Positions 25,478 through 34,869 are shown, counted from the first letter of the stretch. The stretch: DNA of 64,000 bases from Nafulsella turpanensis ZLM-10 (GCF_000346615.1 NZ_ANNU01000021.1:1-64000); one strand, 5' to 3'. Notes: generated by a model from the sequence alone, not told the origin. A program made the numbers and translations.

Positions 25478-26533
25478 CTAAAATCCTAAGAGCTTGATAC
25501 TCATGGCAAAGTTACAGCTTTCGCAATTGCGTGCTTTATAAGTAGCTACTCCTACTACCTCTCCGTCCATGTTCATTACCGGGCTTCCGCTACTGCCGGG
25601 AGAGATGGCTGCATCTATCTGTATCACTGCCTCCTTTTCGCCCTGGTCGCGGATGGCCGAAACAATGCCACGGGTAATGGTGCTTTCAAGCCCACGCGGA
25701 TTTCCCAGCACAAAAATATCGGTTCCTTTCCGCGGTACCTCCTCAGCTGCCGGCAGGTAAGGGTAGGTTTCGTTTTCCCCAAGCCCTACCCTGAAGAGGA
25801 TATAGTCAAACTCTTTATTGCTCTCGATGATTTCCGTTACCTGATAGCGATTACCATTTTTCGTGCGAATCATCCATTTTACGGCATCTTCAAAAACGTG
25901 GTAGTTACTAACGGCAAGCCCATTCTCTTCAATAAAGAATCCGGTTCCCTGGCTTACGGTACGGCCTTTTTCATTGCGTCCCAATACCAGAAAAACCGCC
26001 TGCTCTGCATAAGCTACCAGGTCTACGAAGCTTTTAAACTCCGTTTTTGGCTCCATAGGTGGCAGGTTAGGCTTAAATGTCCGCTCCTTAAGGGGGCCGG
26101 AGTAAGGCATATTATCTTCGACAGGCTGATTGGCTGTAAGAGTGCTGTAATCGGAGAAAGCCACCAGACTATCGGTAAGGAATTTATCATTAAGGGAGGT
26201 AAGTCCGTCGCGAAGCATCATGGCATTTAAATGATTACCGGTTTCGGTCATCACATAAGCCCACACTTCCTCGGTACCTTTTTTTACTTCAGGATAATTA
26301 CTGCGGTCGAAGACCAGCTTTACCTTCCGGTGCAAAACTTTATGTTCGAGATACTCCTGGCTCTGTCGGTTAGATTCCACCCCAATCAGGTGCACCTTAA
26401 GTCCGTCTTTCAATACAAGGGTATTGCCATCTTCTATCCCTACCACCAGGTGGGGAATGTCTTCATAGCCTGTATTACAGGCACTTAACTGAATAAATAC
26501 TACAAATACAAAGATTCTACAGATCCACTTCAT
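25478..26533 (-). CDS. Lipoprotein: degenerate SNase-like domain fused to trypsin-like protease
   Basis: A 351-residue lipoprotein (lipobox LSAC, C19). Residues ~27-110 resemble a staphylococcal-nuclease (TNase) fold: VVGIEDGNTLVLKDGLKVHL IGVE by eye, but the DGDT Asp is Asn and the catalytic Arg is His, so nuclease activity is unlikely. Residues ~175-351 are a trypsin/HtrA-like protease: GTGFFIEENG, H212 in SNYHVF, D243 in EFDYILF, and S315 in SPGSSGSP. There is no PDZ domain. The ATG at 26533 overlaps the MotB-like gene by 17 bases. It is the protease component of the 8-gene block, anchored outside the inner membrane. Confidence 0.82.
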   Translation of the reverse strand: MKWICRIFVFVVFIQLSACNTGYEDIPHLVVGIEDGNTLVLKDGLKVHLIGVESNRQSQEYLEHKVLHRKVKLVFDRSNYPEVKKGTEEVWAYVMTETGNHLNAMMLRDGLTSLNDKFLTDSLVAFSDYSTLTANQPVEDNMPYSGPLKERTFKPNLPPMEPKTEFKSFVDLVAYAEQAVFLVLGRNEKGRTVSQGTGFFIEENGLAVSNYHVFEDAVKWMIRTKNGNRYQVTEIIESNKEFDYILFRVGLGENETYPYLPAAEEVPRKGTDIFVLGNPRGLESTITRGIVSAIRDQGEKEAVIQIDAAISPGSSGSPVMNMDGEVVGVATYKARNCESCNFAMSIKLLGF

Positions 26534-27200
26534 GCTCTCCACTTTCCAGTTTTCCGGTTTTAGGTACAATTTGTATTAGGAAGCGCTTGTTCTTACCCTC
26601 ATTCTCTTTACGTGTATATCGGCCTGTTCCGTATATTCCACTGCCAGAAATAATGAGCTCAAACCTTTCTTTCTCAAAACTAATCCCATTCTCCTTCCAT
26701 AGGTTTACCAGTGCCAGTGCCCGTTTGTAGCTGAGCAGATAGGTGTCCCGGATAAATTGTTCGTTCTGATTTCTTTGTGAGTTAACAAGATCTCTTGCTG
26801 CCATTCCTTCAACGATGACAATATACTTAATATCTGGCTCACTTTCAACGCTTTGCTGCCCCACCTCCTGCAGTAACCCTTGTAAGTGTTTGCCTGCTTT
26901 TATCAGTTTTTCACGGTATTCCGGCGATATTTCACTCTCCCACTGGTCGAAGTAAACCGGCACTTTCAGCTCATATCGCTCGTTTTCTTCCTGATAGTCA
27001 AAGTATTCGCTTTTATCCAACCTTTGTAAGGCCAGCTCCAATTCTTCAATATTCTGATAGCTGGTCACGTACTTTTCGAGCCGTAATTCTCTGTCCTGAA
27101 ACAACTTAAAACTCAGAACAAAGAGCACCAGCATTACAGCGAAGAGCACCGTCATCAAATCCGACAGCCCGGGCCAGAAGAAGTCCTGCTCTTTTTTCAT
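26517..27200 (-). CDS. MotB/ZorB-like stator subunit with OmpA-type C-terminus
   Basis: A 227-residue single-pass protein. D14 in FFWPGLSDLMTVLFAV lies at the entry of the only TM helix (~15-33), where MotB and ZorB have their proton-binding Asp. The periplasmic part (~95-215) is OmpA/MotB-like: YIVIVEGMAARDL, LSYKRALALVNLW and NKRFLIQIV are the peptidoglycan-binding signature positions, though the usual GHTD is altered. The ATG overlaps the stop of the MotA-like gene by 4 bases, typical of stator gene pairs. No flagellar genes are near, so it probably powers or gates something else. Confidence 0.82.
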   Translation of the reverse strand: MKKEQDFFWPGLSDLMTVLFAVMLVLFVLSFKLFQDRELRLEKYVTSYQNIEELELALQRLDKSEYFDYQEENERYELKVPVYFDQWESEISPEYREKLIKAGKHLQGLLQEVGQQSVESEPDIKYIVIVEGMAARDLVNSQRNQNEQFIRDTYLLSYKRALALVNLWKENGISFEKERFELIISGSGIYGTGRYTRKENEGKNKRFLIQIVPKTGKLESGEHEVDL

Positions 27201-28609
27201 GGCCTGCCCTGCTTACTCCACACCCGTTGCCACCAGCTCTTCCGGTCGTTCAACTGGGCCACCTGCCGGTTAAGTTCCTGTATTTCTTCCAGGAGTCCCT
27301 GGTGGATTCGGCTGTCCTGGTTAATCTTTTTCATGAGGTACTGACTGGTTTCCAGCAGCATGCGTGAGGAGTTTTGGGTGGTATTACTCATTTGTTCCAC
27401 TTCCTGCTCCATTTGCTTAATAGGCTGCAGTTGCTCGGCAATTTTCTCGTACACACTCTCCTGCTGTAAGCGCTTGAAATGTTCGCGTAGTGCTTCGCCG
27501 GCATCCTGTTCCTCTCTCCTCAAAATCTGGAGACGTTCCTGCACAATTTTGCCAATATCGTCGCCTGCCTCAATAAAATGTTGCTGTATGGTATTCGTCA
27601 GGTCCTGCATCCTGTCCTGATGGGCTGTAAGGTAACCTACCTGCTTACGAAGGAGCTCTTCGTTCTGCCGCATATAAGCCTGCATATCGTCGATTTGCCT
27701 GAGGCGCTCCACCACTTCCCGAATATCGCCTGCTGCTTCCCTTCCGAGCTGGAGGCTTTCATTCAGACTACGCTGGTAGCTGCCAAATTCCTCAAAAAGA
27801 GCTTTATTTTCCTGTATCTTCTCGAAGAACTGCAGGTTAGCTTCCGTAAGCCTGCTGTAGCCGGAGCTTTCCAGGGCAGTAAGGAATTTCTCCTGCACCC
27901 CAACATAGTTGCTCAGATTGGCAAATACTTCTTTAAAGTCGATAATCTTCTGAAAGAAGTCTTTATTGAACTGGTCGAGAACAGTACGGAGCCCTCCCAG
28001 ACTGCTGGCCATATCCTGCTCGAGGGCGGGAAGCAGCTCCACCTGCAGAAAGCTTAGATAATCCTGCTGCCGCTGCAGGGCCTGCTGCCGCGCTTTTCGA
28101 AAATGATAAGAGCTTAGAAGGGTAAACAGCAGACCCCCGAAGCTACCAGCCATCGCCACCATTACTCCGGTTAAAAAGCCCTGTATGCTGTCTTCCGTGA
28201 CTCCCGCTTCCACAATGGCTGCCAACCCCAGGAGAATACCTAAAAAAGTACCAAGTAAACCAGTATACAAGGGCGTGGTCAACTGCCCGGCGGCGGCTGA
28301 TTCCTCCCGCTCCATCGGCCGCTCTCCCAGCTCTTTCAGCATCTGGAAACTGGCCGCCCCTCCCCTGTTTTTCCGCAAATAAGTGTTGGAATCGTCGAGC
28401 GTTTGCTGGAAGGTCTCGGAAGCTTCAGCTGCTAAAAGCTGCTCAATGGCAGCAGACTCATCGGGATTAACTTGCTCCGCTACTACTGATAAGTGGCTCC
28501 GCTCCGGATAAAGCCGGGCCAGGGCAGCTGCTTTTTGCCTGTTCTTCAGGTACAGTCCAATTTGTACAGCTAACACCAGCAGAATGAGCAGTATTTCGAG
28601 GTAGAGCAT
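27197..28609 (-). CDS. MotA/TolQ/ExbB-like channel subunit with long coiled-coil tail (ZorA-like)
   Basis: A 470-residue inner-membrane protein. TM1 is at residues 2-20; TM2 (LYTGLLGTFLGILLGLAAI, ~114-133) and TM3 (FLTGVMVAMAGSFGGLLFTL, ~145-164) form the MotA/ExbB core. Residues ~170-465 are a long cytoplasmic coiled coil. A long cytoplasmic tail on a MotA core is the layout of ZorA in the Zorya defence system, but no ZorC, ZorD or ZorE is present. The gene follows the coiled-coil membrane protein by 14 bases and overlaps the MotB-like gene. It likely forms a 5:2 ion-driven stator with it. Confidence 0.82.
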   Translation of the reverse strand: MLYLEILLILLVLAVQIGLYLKNRQKAAALARLYPERSHLSVVAEQVNPDESAAIEQLLAAEASETFQQTLDDSNTYLRKNRGGAASFQMLKELGERPMEREESAAAGQLTTPLYTGLLGTFLGILLGLAAIVEAGVTEDSIQGFLTGVMVAMAGSFGGLLFTLLSSYHFRKARQQALQRQQDYLSFLQVELLPALEQDMASSLGGLRTVLDQFNKDFFQKIIDFKEVFANLSNYVGVQEKFLTALESSGYSRLTEANLQFFEKIQENKALFEEFGSYQRSLNESLQLGREAAGDIREVVERLRQIDDMQAYMRQNEELLRKQVGYLTAHQDRMQDLTNTIQQHFIEAGDDIGKIVQERLQILRREEQDAGEALREHFKRLQQESVYEKIAEQLQPIKQMEQEVEQMSNTTQNSSRMLLETSQYLMKKINQDSRIHQGLLEEIQELNRQVAQLNDRKSWWQRVWSKQGRP

Positions 28610-28623
28610 GCCAGCAGGGCGGT

Positions 28624-29877
28624 TTATTCAAAACTTACTTTTACTTTCTTTTCAATTTGCCAGAGGTTCCCTTTTTTACGTAGCTGCCCTTTCTCCAGGT
28701 TCCGGACACGGGAAGGATTTTCCTCCACCTGCCCATATTCACAGGCTTCCTCAAAAAAACTCAGCCCGTTTTGCATGGCATACTTTTGCACTTCATGGTC
28801 TTCGGTTACCCAAAAGCGGGCCTCTTCCGGCCGGTCGCTCATTAACTGAATAGTATAGATGCTATCGGGCTGAAGCTGAGGACTAAGCTGATTGTGATGG
28901 AAGCCTCCTTTAAACGGAAGCTTATCATAATACAGGCCAGCCGGCCCATTTCTGGATTCTTGGTGATTTTCTACTGCAGGGCGGGGCTTTTCCTGCTCTA
29001 CGGGAGATGATGCAGGCTTCGGCTGTGAGCCCTCTTCCTTTGAAGCAGAAACAACCATTCTCTGCTGTTTTGCCTTTTGCTGCTGCCGGATTTTATCAAT
29101 TTCTTTCCGAACTAAGTGAGTTACCTCTGCTTCACCCAAACCTGGCTCAGGAATCTTCACTTTCTTTTTCAGCTGGGCTTCGCTTTGCCGGGTAAGCGAG
29201 CCTATTTCCTGCTTCCGGCGCTGCATTCTTTGATTCAGCTCTTTCTTCAGCTGTTTGTTCTGCCCCCATAGCCAGCCCGAGAGTGCCAGGGACAATCCAA
29301 TTAAAAGCCATTGAAGTAGCTCAGTCCAACCCCATCCTTCCTCCAGCTCAGCTTTAGCTTCCTCCACATTGGAGCTTTGCATTTCGGATTCTCCAGGAGG
29401 TACAGTAACTCCTTCATCAGCAGCCCCGGCTATAGATTCGCTGAATACTTCCGGCTGAGCAACAATAACACTTAATTTCTGCTGAAGCTGATCGACACTT
29501 TGCAAGCGCGCCTGGTTTCCTCTCCGGCTGCTCGAGGCTTTCAGCTTCTTACTTATTTCCTCTACCAGCTTCCCCAGTTTTGCTTCAAAAGAAGTATAGC
29601 CGGCATAGATGGCAGGCTTTTCAACAGCTTCAAAAAAGGTATAGGTTTCCAGGTGGTTAGGCCGGAGACTTTGCCTGAACTGTTCCCAGTTTAGGCAATT
29701 GAGTCCTTTGAGCAGGCTGTCTGCCTTATAATCCTGGTAAATAAACTGCGCTGTTTCGCACCAGATTTTCAATTTTGCCTGGCGGTACTGCAGGCTATCC
29801 AGTGGAGCTTGGGCAAAACAGCTTCCGGCCCAAAGGCTAAGAAAAATGACAAAGCCCGTTAATCGTTTAATCGGCAT
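28624..29877 (-). CDS. Exported/membrane protein with coiled coils, function unknown
   Basis: A 417-residue protein with a signal peptide (cleavage near CFAQ, residue 23). Residues ~25-180 are helical and probably periplasmic, and one TM helix (~187-205, LLQWLLIGLSLALSGWLWG) follows. The cytoplasmic part has charged coiled coils (~205-290) and a conserved-looking C-terminal globular domain (~315-417) containing YYDKLPFKGGFHH and FWVTEDHEVQKYAM. I know no family. The ATG overlaps the stop of the ATPase gene by 11 bases. The topology suits a connector between the cytoplasmic NTPases and the periplasm. Confidence 0.72.
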   Translation of the reverse strand: MPIKRLTGFVIFLSLWAGSCFAQAPLDSLQYRQAKLKIWCETAQFIYQDYKADSLLKGLNCLNWEQFRQSLRPNHLETYTFFEAVEKPAIYAGYTSFEAKLGKLVEEISKKLKASSSRRGNQARLQSVDQLQQKLSVIVAQPEVFSESIAGAADEGVTVPPGESEMQSSNVEEAKAELEEGWGWTELLQWLLIGLSLALSGWLWGQNKQLKKELNQRMQRRKQEIGSLTRQSEAQLKKKVKIPEPGLGEAEVTHLVRKEIDKIRQQQKAKQQRMVVSASKEEGSQPKPASSPVEQEKPRPAVENHQESRNGPAGLYYDKLPFKGGFHHNQLSPQLQPDSIYTIQLMSDRPEEARFWVTEDHEVQKYAMQNGLSFFEEACEYGQVEENPSRVRNLEKGQLRKKGNLWQIEKKVKVSFE

Positions 29878-32800
29878 AATGCTCCTGGTAAAGTTCTTTA
29901 GAAAGTTCGTATAAACTGTGCTGCAACGGATAGAAAAACAAAGTTTCTGCCAATGGCCTTTCCTCCACGTTCTTCTGTTCCTGCAGGCGGTTAAGGCCGA
30001 GATTCATGCTATCTTTTAACTTTCGGCTCAGGCTCTCGCGGAGGGTAGGCAGGTCGGCTTCGATGGCAAAAACGTCGAGGTAGTCGGTTATGGCGGCATT
30101 GCTCAGCACCAGGTCGAGGTAATGCTGTACATTCTCCAGTACCTGCCCTACTACCTGTTCATCTGCCTCTTTCAACCTCACTACATTCTTGCTGATGTCG
30201 GTATGCTGCGGATCGCCCAGCAGTTTTATGGCCCCTACCTCATCGAATCGATGAATATCAGGGTTATAAAACACTCCGCCGTTGGCTGTTGCTTCTTTAG
30301 GCTTGCTTGCCTGTATCATTTTAAAATTAGCAGGCACTGATTTTCCCGTCACCTCCTGCAGCAACAGCCCCGTCAGGCGCTCCAGCTGGCTCAGGTTACT
30401 ACCCCCGGTTAGGAAGTTCAGGTAAAGACTTCCTTTGCCGCTAAAGGTAATATAGCGGGGGATAGAAAGGTCAAGTTCCTTCATCATCTGGCCACAGTGG
30501 TAAACCAGCGCAGTATAGTGCAGGTAGAAGAGGATGCGCATATGGCGGGCGCGAATGAAGATATTGTTGTACACCTCCTTATCAATATTATTGAATATCT
30601 CGTTGAAGGCATCGGAAGAACTCTTACTGATAGACCGGGGCTTGAAAGGCTTATCGCTTAACTTCTTATACGTTTGCAGAAAGCCGTTATCCATGCCGGA
30701 TATTTTATTGAAGCCATCGCCCCAGAGGGCATCGCCCGCAAAACGGAATGAAGAACCCATGGCTGGCTTCTGATCTACAAAAAAGAGCACATCAGTAGAG
30801 CCTCCTCCTATATCAATATTGAGCAGATTTTCGCCCCTTGCCGGTACTACTTCGCCGGCTGCCTGCAGGTAGTAGAAAGGAGCGGCCGATTCCGTTAGGT
30901 GGCCCGGCTGGCGGTTAGTGCGGAAAATGCGCTGGTAATGGGTATTCCACTTTTCCTGAAACTGGTTAAAGGCAAAAGGCTCCAGGCTCAGAGGCGCGAA
31001 CCACACCAGGCGGGTTTTTTCGATAATGCCGTCGTTTAGCGCCACCTTATGCTTTATGAGTCGCAGGAGTTCGCTAAAGAATACTTCTATCCGGTCATTA
31101 CCCTTCTTGTCCAGATCGAGACTCCACTTAATGTTGGTTTTATAGCTGGTGTGCGAAGGCACTTCGAGTTCCTTGTTGATCCCAAAGCCAATATTAATAT
31201 TCCCCAGCATATCGGTCGGCTGCACGATAAAGTCGCTTACTTCGCAGGTAGCCGTACGAATAGGAAAACTCACCTCTGCACCACTAAACTGTCCGCCAAT
31301 CAGGTAAGGAATAAACTCGCGGTTAACCACCGTATCTATTTCCATCGCTCTGTGCAGGGAAGCTTTTTTAAACTTCTGAATAGGCTGCAGTCCGGGTTCA
31401 CTGGCAGGTTTATTGAGCATGACCAGTTGCAGGTCTTCTTCCTCTATAGAAAAGGGCTGTGGAGCGGTATTTTGCCCCACCGTATAGGCAATATGGGTAT
31501 TGGTGGTACCAAAGTCGACCGCAAAGGTATAGGTTTTAGTACCCGGACCAATTTCCCGCCATTTCGGAATCAGTACCCCTTTTACAGGATCTTCTGTATC
31601 GCCACTCATCGGGTGCAGCACTTCCATATAGTCGAAAGCCGTATTAAATACCTCGTAATAAGTCGAACCATAATTGGCTTCGTCCTTGGAAGTACGCCGG
31701 GTTTTACGAACACCGCTCACCCCTTCGGTTTCCCGTAGCGGCTGCTCGTTCTGGTAAAAGCGAAGGTCGTAATCCTGGAAGGCAAGGGCGCCATTCCGCT
31801 CCAGGTCTACCAGCATTACCTTATAAAAATCGTTGTATTCCTGCTCAGCCATTTTAAAGAATGGAAAAACGCCCAGGCCAAAGGTAGCCTGCACGATTTT
31901 ACCTTTCTTTTTAATGATATTCCCTTCGGCATCCTTCGGGTTCTGCGGGTTCTCATAATAGGTTTTCTCCAGAATCATCTGTCCTCTTCGCACCGGCACA
32001 GAGAGCTGTACCTTTACATAGGCCGGATCGATGATAAAGGTCAGGTACTTATCCAGGTCCTTATAGGAGAAGTATTTGAAGAACTCCTTACGGACAGGCA
32101 GCAGGTAGTTAAAGTGGAACAGGCGGTCTTTTTCGGCTCCATTCTGGTACTGGACTTTTCCATAGTTAAAACGAGGGCTGTTAAGCTCGTAAGGAAGCTC
32201 CAGCAGGTAGTCTTCCAGGAAGTCGCCTACCGTCAGGTAAGGATATTTATCGGAGAGGCCGGGCAAAATACGGCTCTCCAGCGGGTAAGGGTCTTTTACC
32301 GGTACGGGAGTTTCCTGCTGCCAGGCACCTGACACATAATTCCAGCCGGGGTAATTGCCTTCCTTCAGAAGGAGCGGCAAACGGTTCTCCGCCACCTGTT
32401 TCTCCGGCCGGAGTACGAAATCACTCACCGAGGCAATATTAACATTATCGACCGGAGCGGTAGCCAGCTGTACATCTTTAATAGTTACAAGGCTGTTACT
32501 GTCGTCGAGCAGGGGCATAAATTCCTGCATAAAGTTATTGGCACCGTAATCGGAATTGAACTGCAACTCATTGAGCTGATTTTGCAGGGCCGGCGGGGTT
32601 TGCTTTTTCGCGAGCGTCAGGTATTCGTACAATGCCTTGCAGGAAACCTTTAGCGATGGATAGGCACCAAACAGCTTATGCAGATAAAGCTGGAAACCTT
32701 CCGGACGGTCATAAACAGGCACCGGGGTCTCAAAAAGTCTGTATCCTTTGCTGCTGTTAAGATCAACTCCGCTTAATTCGGGCAGCGTAAAGAAAAGGGT

Positions 32801-33301
32801 AAACGGGCTGGTACCGGCAATAACCTGGTAGTTGTAGTAAATCAGGTAAATATCGGTAAAGTTGTAGAAAGAGCTTTCGGGCCTGCGGTAATCAAGGAAA
32901 AGAGAGAGCGTATGGGCCAGCAGCTGATGTTGCGGGTTATCCTTCATCTGCTGCAGCTTACCATCTATATTCCAGCGGCGGATGAGCAGTTGCTTTTCGG
33001 CCTGCCGGAACTTACTGAAATTGTACACCAGCTCCAGCACATCGAGGCATTGCGACACCATTTTGTGGTAAACGGTATTATCGCGGAGGTTGGCCGCCGG
33101 GTCGTTTACCACAAACTCAAAGGCTGTGCGAAACAGGTGCATCCGGGCCAGTGGCGTAGGAATAGAAGTGCTCACCTTTTTGGCTCGCCCTCCGGATGGG
33201 TCGGATATATGTTGAATGAGGCTGCTGTCTATCTGGATACTCTGCTTCCATCCTTCCAGGTCGGTCGATGCGTTGGTATGTAATCTGAGAACTTTGGCCA
33301 T
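29867..33301 (-). CDS. Actin/Hsp70-type ATPase (ASKHA), SrfB-like, 1144 residues
   Basis: A large cytoplasmic protein. The C-terminal half has the three ASKHA signatures: phosphate-1 AVDFGTTNTHIAY (D at ~596), phosphate-2 NIDIGGGSTDVLFF (~828-841) and the adenosine loop YITFSGKGSLYLN (~949-961). The first ~590 residues have no recognisable domain. I think the nearest named family is the SrfB group, from memory and unverified. It stands between a tubulin-like GTPase gene (131 bases upstream) and the membrane coiled-coil protein gene (11-base overlap). Expected to bind ATP and perhaps polymerise or act as a switch; that is inference. Confidence 0.75.
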   Translation of the reverse strand: MAKVLRLHTNASTDLEGWKQSIQIDSSLIQHISDPSGGRAKKVSTSIPTPLARMHLFRTAFEFVVNDPAANLRDNTVYHKMVSQCLDVLELVYNFSKFRQAEKQLLIRRWNIDGKLQQMKDNPQHQLLAHTLSLFLDYRRPESSFYNFTDIYLIYYNYQVIAGTSPFTLFFTLPELSGVDLNSSKGYRLFETPVPVYDRPEGFQLYLHKLFGAYPSLKVSCKALYEYLTLAKKQTPPALQNQLNELQFNSDYGANNFMQEFMPLLDDSNSLVTIKDVQLATAPVDNVNIASVSDFVLRPEKQVAENRLPLLLKEGNYPGWNYVSGAWQQETPVPVKDPYPLESRILPGLSDKYPYLTVGDFLEDYLLELPYELNSPRFNYGKVQYQNGAEKDRLFHFNYLLPVRKEFFKYFSYKDLDKYLTFIIDPAYVKVQLSVPVRRGQMILEKTYYENPQNPKDAEGNIIKKKGKIVQATFGLGVFPFFKMAEQEYNDFYKVMLVDLERNGALAFQDYDLRFYQNEQPLRETEGVSGVRKTRRTSKDEANYGSTYYEVFNTAFDYMEVLHPMSGDTEDPVKGVLIPKWREIGPGTKTYTFAVDFGTTNTHIAYTVGQNTAPQPFSIEEEDLQLVMLNKPASEPGLQPIQKFKKASLHRAMEIDTVVNREFIPYLIGGQFSGAEVSFPIRTATCEVSDFIVQPTDMLGNINIGFGINKELEVPSHTSYKTNIKWSLDLDKKGNDRIEVFFSELLRLIKHKVALNDGIIEKTRLVWFAPLSLEPFAFNQFQEKWNTHYQRIFRTNRQPGHLTESAAPFYYLQAAGEVVPARGENLLNIDIGGGSTDVLFFVDQKPAMGSSFRFAGDALWGDGFNKISGMDNGFLQTYKKLSDKPFKPRSISKSSSDAFNEIFNNIDKEVYNNIFIRARHMRILFYLHYTALVYHCGQMMKELDLSIPRYITFSGKGSLYLNFLTGGSNLSQLERLTGLLLQEVTGKSVPANFKMIQASKPKEATANGGVFYNPDIHRFDEVGAIKLLGDPQHTDISKNVVRLKEADEQVVGQVLENVQHYLDLVLSNAAITDYLDVFAIEADLPTLRESLSRKLKDSMNLGLNRLQEQKNVEERPLAETLFFYPLQHSLYELSKELYQEHYAD

Positions 33302-33432
33302 ATCGTTTTTCAGTAAAGAATAAAAATTAGCAGGCAGTAAGAGAAATCTGGAGCCGCAAAGCTTTTTACCTGCACCCTCAACTCATTTCTTATGAGCAGC
33401 TACTGCCATCGTATACAAAACCCCTTTAATAC

Positions 33433-34869
33433 TCAAAGGGCCGGTACTTTTTCGTTAAAGTAGTCGTCGGTAACCTTGTAGAACATTTGCAGGAATTTCC
33501 GCCGCTGGTCTGCTTCGGCCGAAAGGCTTTTTTCTTCCTTATTCAGCCTTACTACAAAACCATCGTGCGTAATTCCTTTCTTCAGCCAGCTATGGCTCAC
33601 CGCTTTGTCTTTTACGAGCAGGTTCAGGTTACTGGTATTCAAATCGAAAGGCATAAACCTCCGGCTGTTGCGCGACAGCTCGTGCAGCCATGCATAAAAG
33701 CCCCACTGCTTATTTTCAAGGAACTGGCGAAGTTCTTTATGGAAGTTGTCGTTGGCAAAGGCATTGTCCAGCCCCAGCGCCTTATAGTAGTTCTTTCCTT
33801 TATCCTGATGAATAAAATCTTTATAATACTTGGCGAAGTACTTAAACTGTACCAGCTGTTTACCTATGCGCTGTTTTGTTTCTTCGTAAAGGTGGTCAAA
33901 GGTAATTTCCCGCGCATCTTCTTTTAGCCCATATTCATGGTAGAGGGTTGGGCCGGCAAAATCTGCCTCAGGATATTCCATAAAATCGATAATGGCCAGT
34001 GCCGACAACAGCTCCACAAGGTGGGCATTGTTTTTTTGACTGGCACCGCCGGGGCGGTTCTCGTATGGCGTATCAGGGTTATCTGCAATATAGTAGAGGG
34101 TATCGAGGCCCTGCAGGTTATTTTTGTAATACGCCAGGGCATCGCGGGTTTTGGTAACAAAGGTATTGGAATCTATAGCGCTTTCATTATCTGACTGCAG
34201 CCCGAAATAAGGTTGTACCGTAATGGCCCCGATAATGGCAGAGGAAATATCACCGGCATTCTGCAGGCCGGAATCCGGGTTTTTAAGGTTCTTGAGCAGC
34301 AGCGGAAACCCGGCAGCGCCCGTTCCTCCAAAAATGGAGCTGATAATAAAAATGCGGTCGCCTTTTCGAAAGTTATCGGCAAAATACCGGATTTCAGGAG
34401 AATCGAGCAGTTTATTAAGTACCACACTTCCTACATTGGGACTGCCTTTAAAGCCGATGGTAAGCGGGCTTTGCAGGTTATCCTGCGTATACAGTAGCTG
34501 CATCAGGCTTTGGGTGTCGGGGTCCATTTCATTAAAATGAATGAACTCCTTAAAACTTTGATTAATGCCCCCGAAGTCAAAGGTAAAGGTGTCTTTAATT
34601 TTTCCTTCGCCGCTTTCCTCTATATCGGCCAGTTTACTGATATCCTTTTTAAAGAAGCCGCTTTTATCGCCTGCCGCGGTATGCAGGCGGCGATAGCTCT
34701 TCAGCGCTTCCACAGTCCGGTTTAAGTCGGCATTCTGGGTATCGGGGTCGATGAGGATAGGCACCACCTTATCGCAGTTAACATCAACGCCAGCGGCCAT
34801 GAGCATGGCAAAAGAGCGTAAAACTCTTGCCCCGGTTCCTCCAATTCCAAAAACAAATAATTTAGCCAT
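33433..34869 (-). CDS. Tubulin/FtsZ-like GTPase
   Basis: A 478-residue cytoplasmic protein. The N-terminal VFGIGGTGARVLRSF (residues 6-20) corresponds to the FtsZ T1 loop, and IFGGTGAAGFPLLL (179-192) to the tubulin signature T4 loop (FtsZ GGGTGTGAAP). Residues ~200-330 continue an alternating strand-helix fold; the C-terminal ~150 residues are helical and unlike FtsZ. It is not the cell-division FtsZ: length, T4 loop and surroundings differ. The closest named group is the tubulin-like (Tubulin_2) family. The ATG at 34869 starts directly at the Rossmann strand; an upstream in-frame ATG would add a disordered leader. It is 137 bases behind the 3-TM protein gene. Confidence 0.82.
   Translation of the reverse strand: MAKLFVFGIGGTGARVLRSFAMLMAAGVDVNCDKVVPILIDPDTQNADLNRTVEALKSYRRLHTAAGDKSGFFKKDISKLADIEESGEGKIKDTFTFDFGGINQSFKEFIHFNEMDPDTQSLMQLLYTQDNLQSPLTIGFKGSPNVGSVVLNKLLDSPEIRYFADNFRKGDRIFIISSIFGGTGAAGFPLLLKNLKNPDSGLQNAGDISSAIIGAITVQPYFGLQSDNESAIDSNTFVTKTRDALAYYKNNLQGLDTLYYIADNPDTPYENRPGGASQKNNAHLVELLSALAIIDFMEYPEADFAGPTLYHEYGLKEDAREITFDHLYEETKQRIGKQLVQFKYFAKYYKDFIHQDKGKNYYKALGLDNAFANDNFHKELRQFLENKQWGFYAWLHELSRNSRRFMPFDLNTSNLNLLVKDKAVSHSWLKKGITHDGFVVRLNKEEKSLSAEADQRRKFLQMFYKVTDDYFNEKVPAL

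Noticed and set aside
26517-28609. Complete Zorya defence system
   Set aside because: Only ZorA/ZorB-like parts are present; no ZorC, ZorD helicase or ZorE nuclease is in the window.
33433-34869. Cell-division ftsZ
   Set aside because: Length, C-terminus and T4 loop differ from FtsZ, and no ftsA/ftsQ or mur genes are adjacent.
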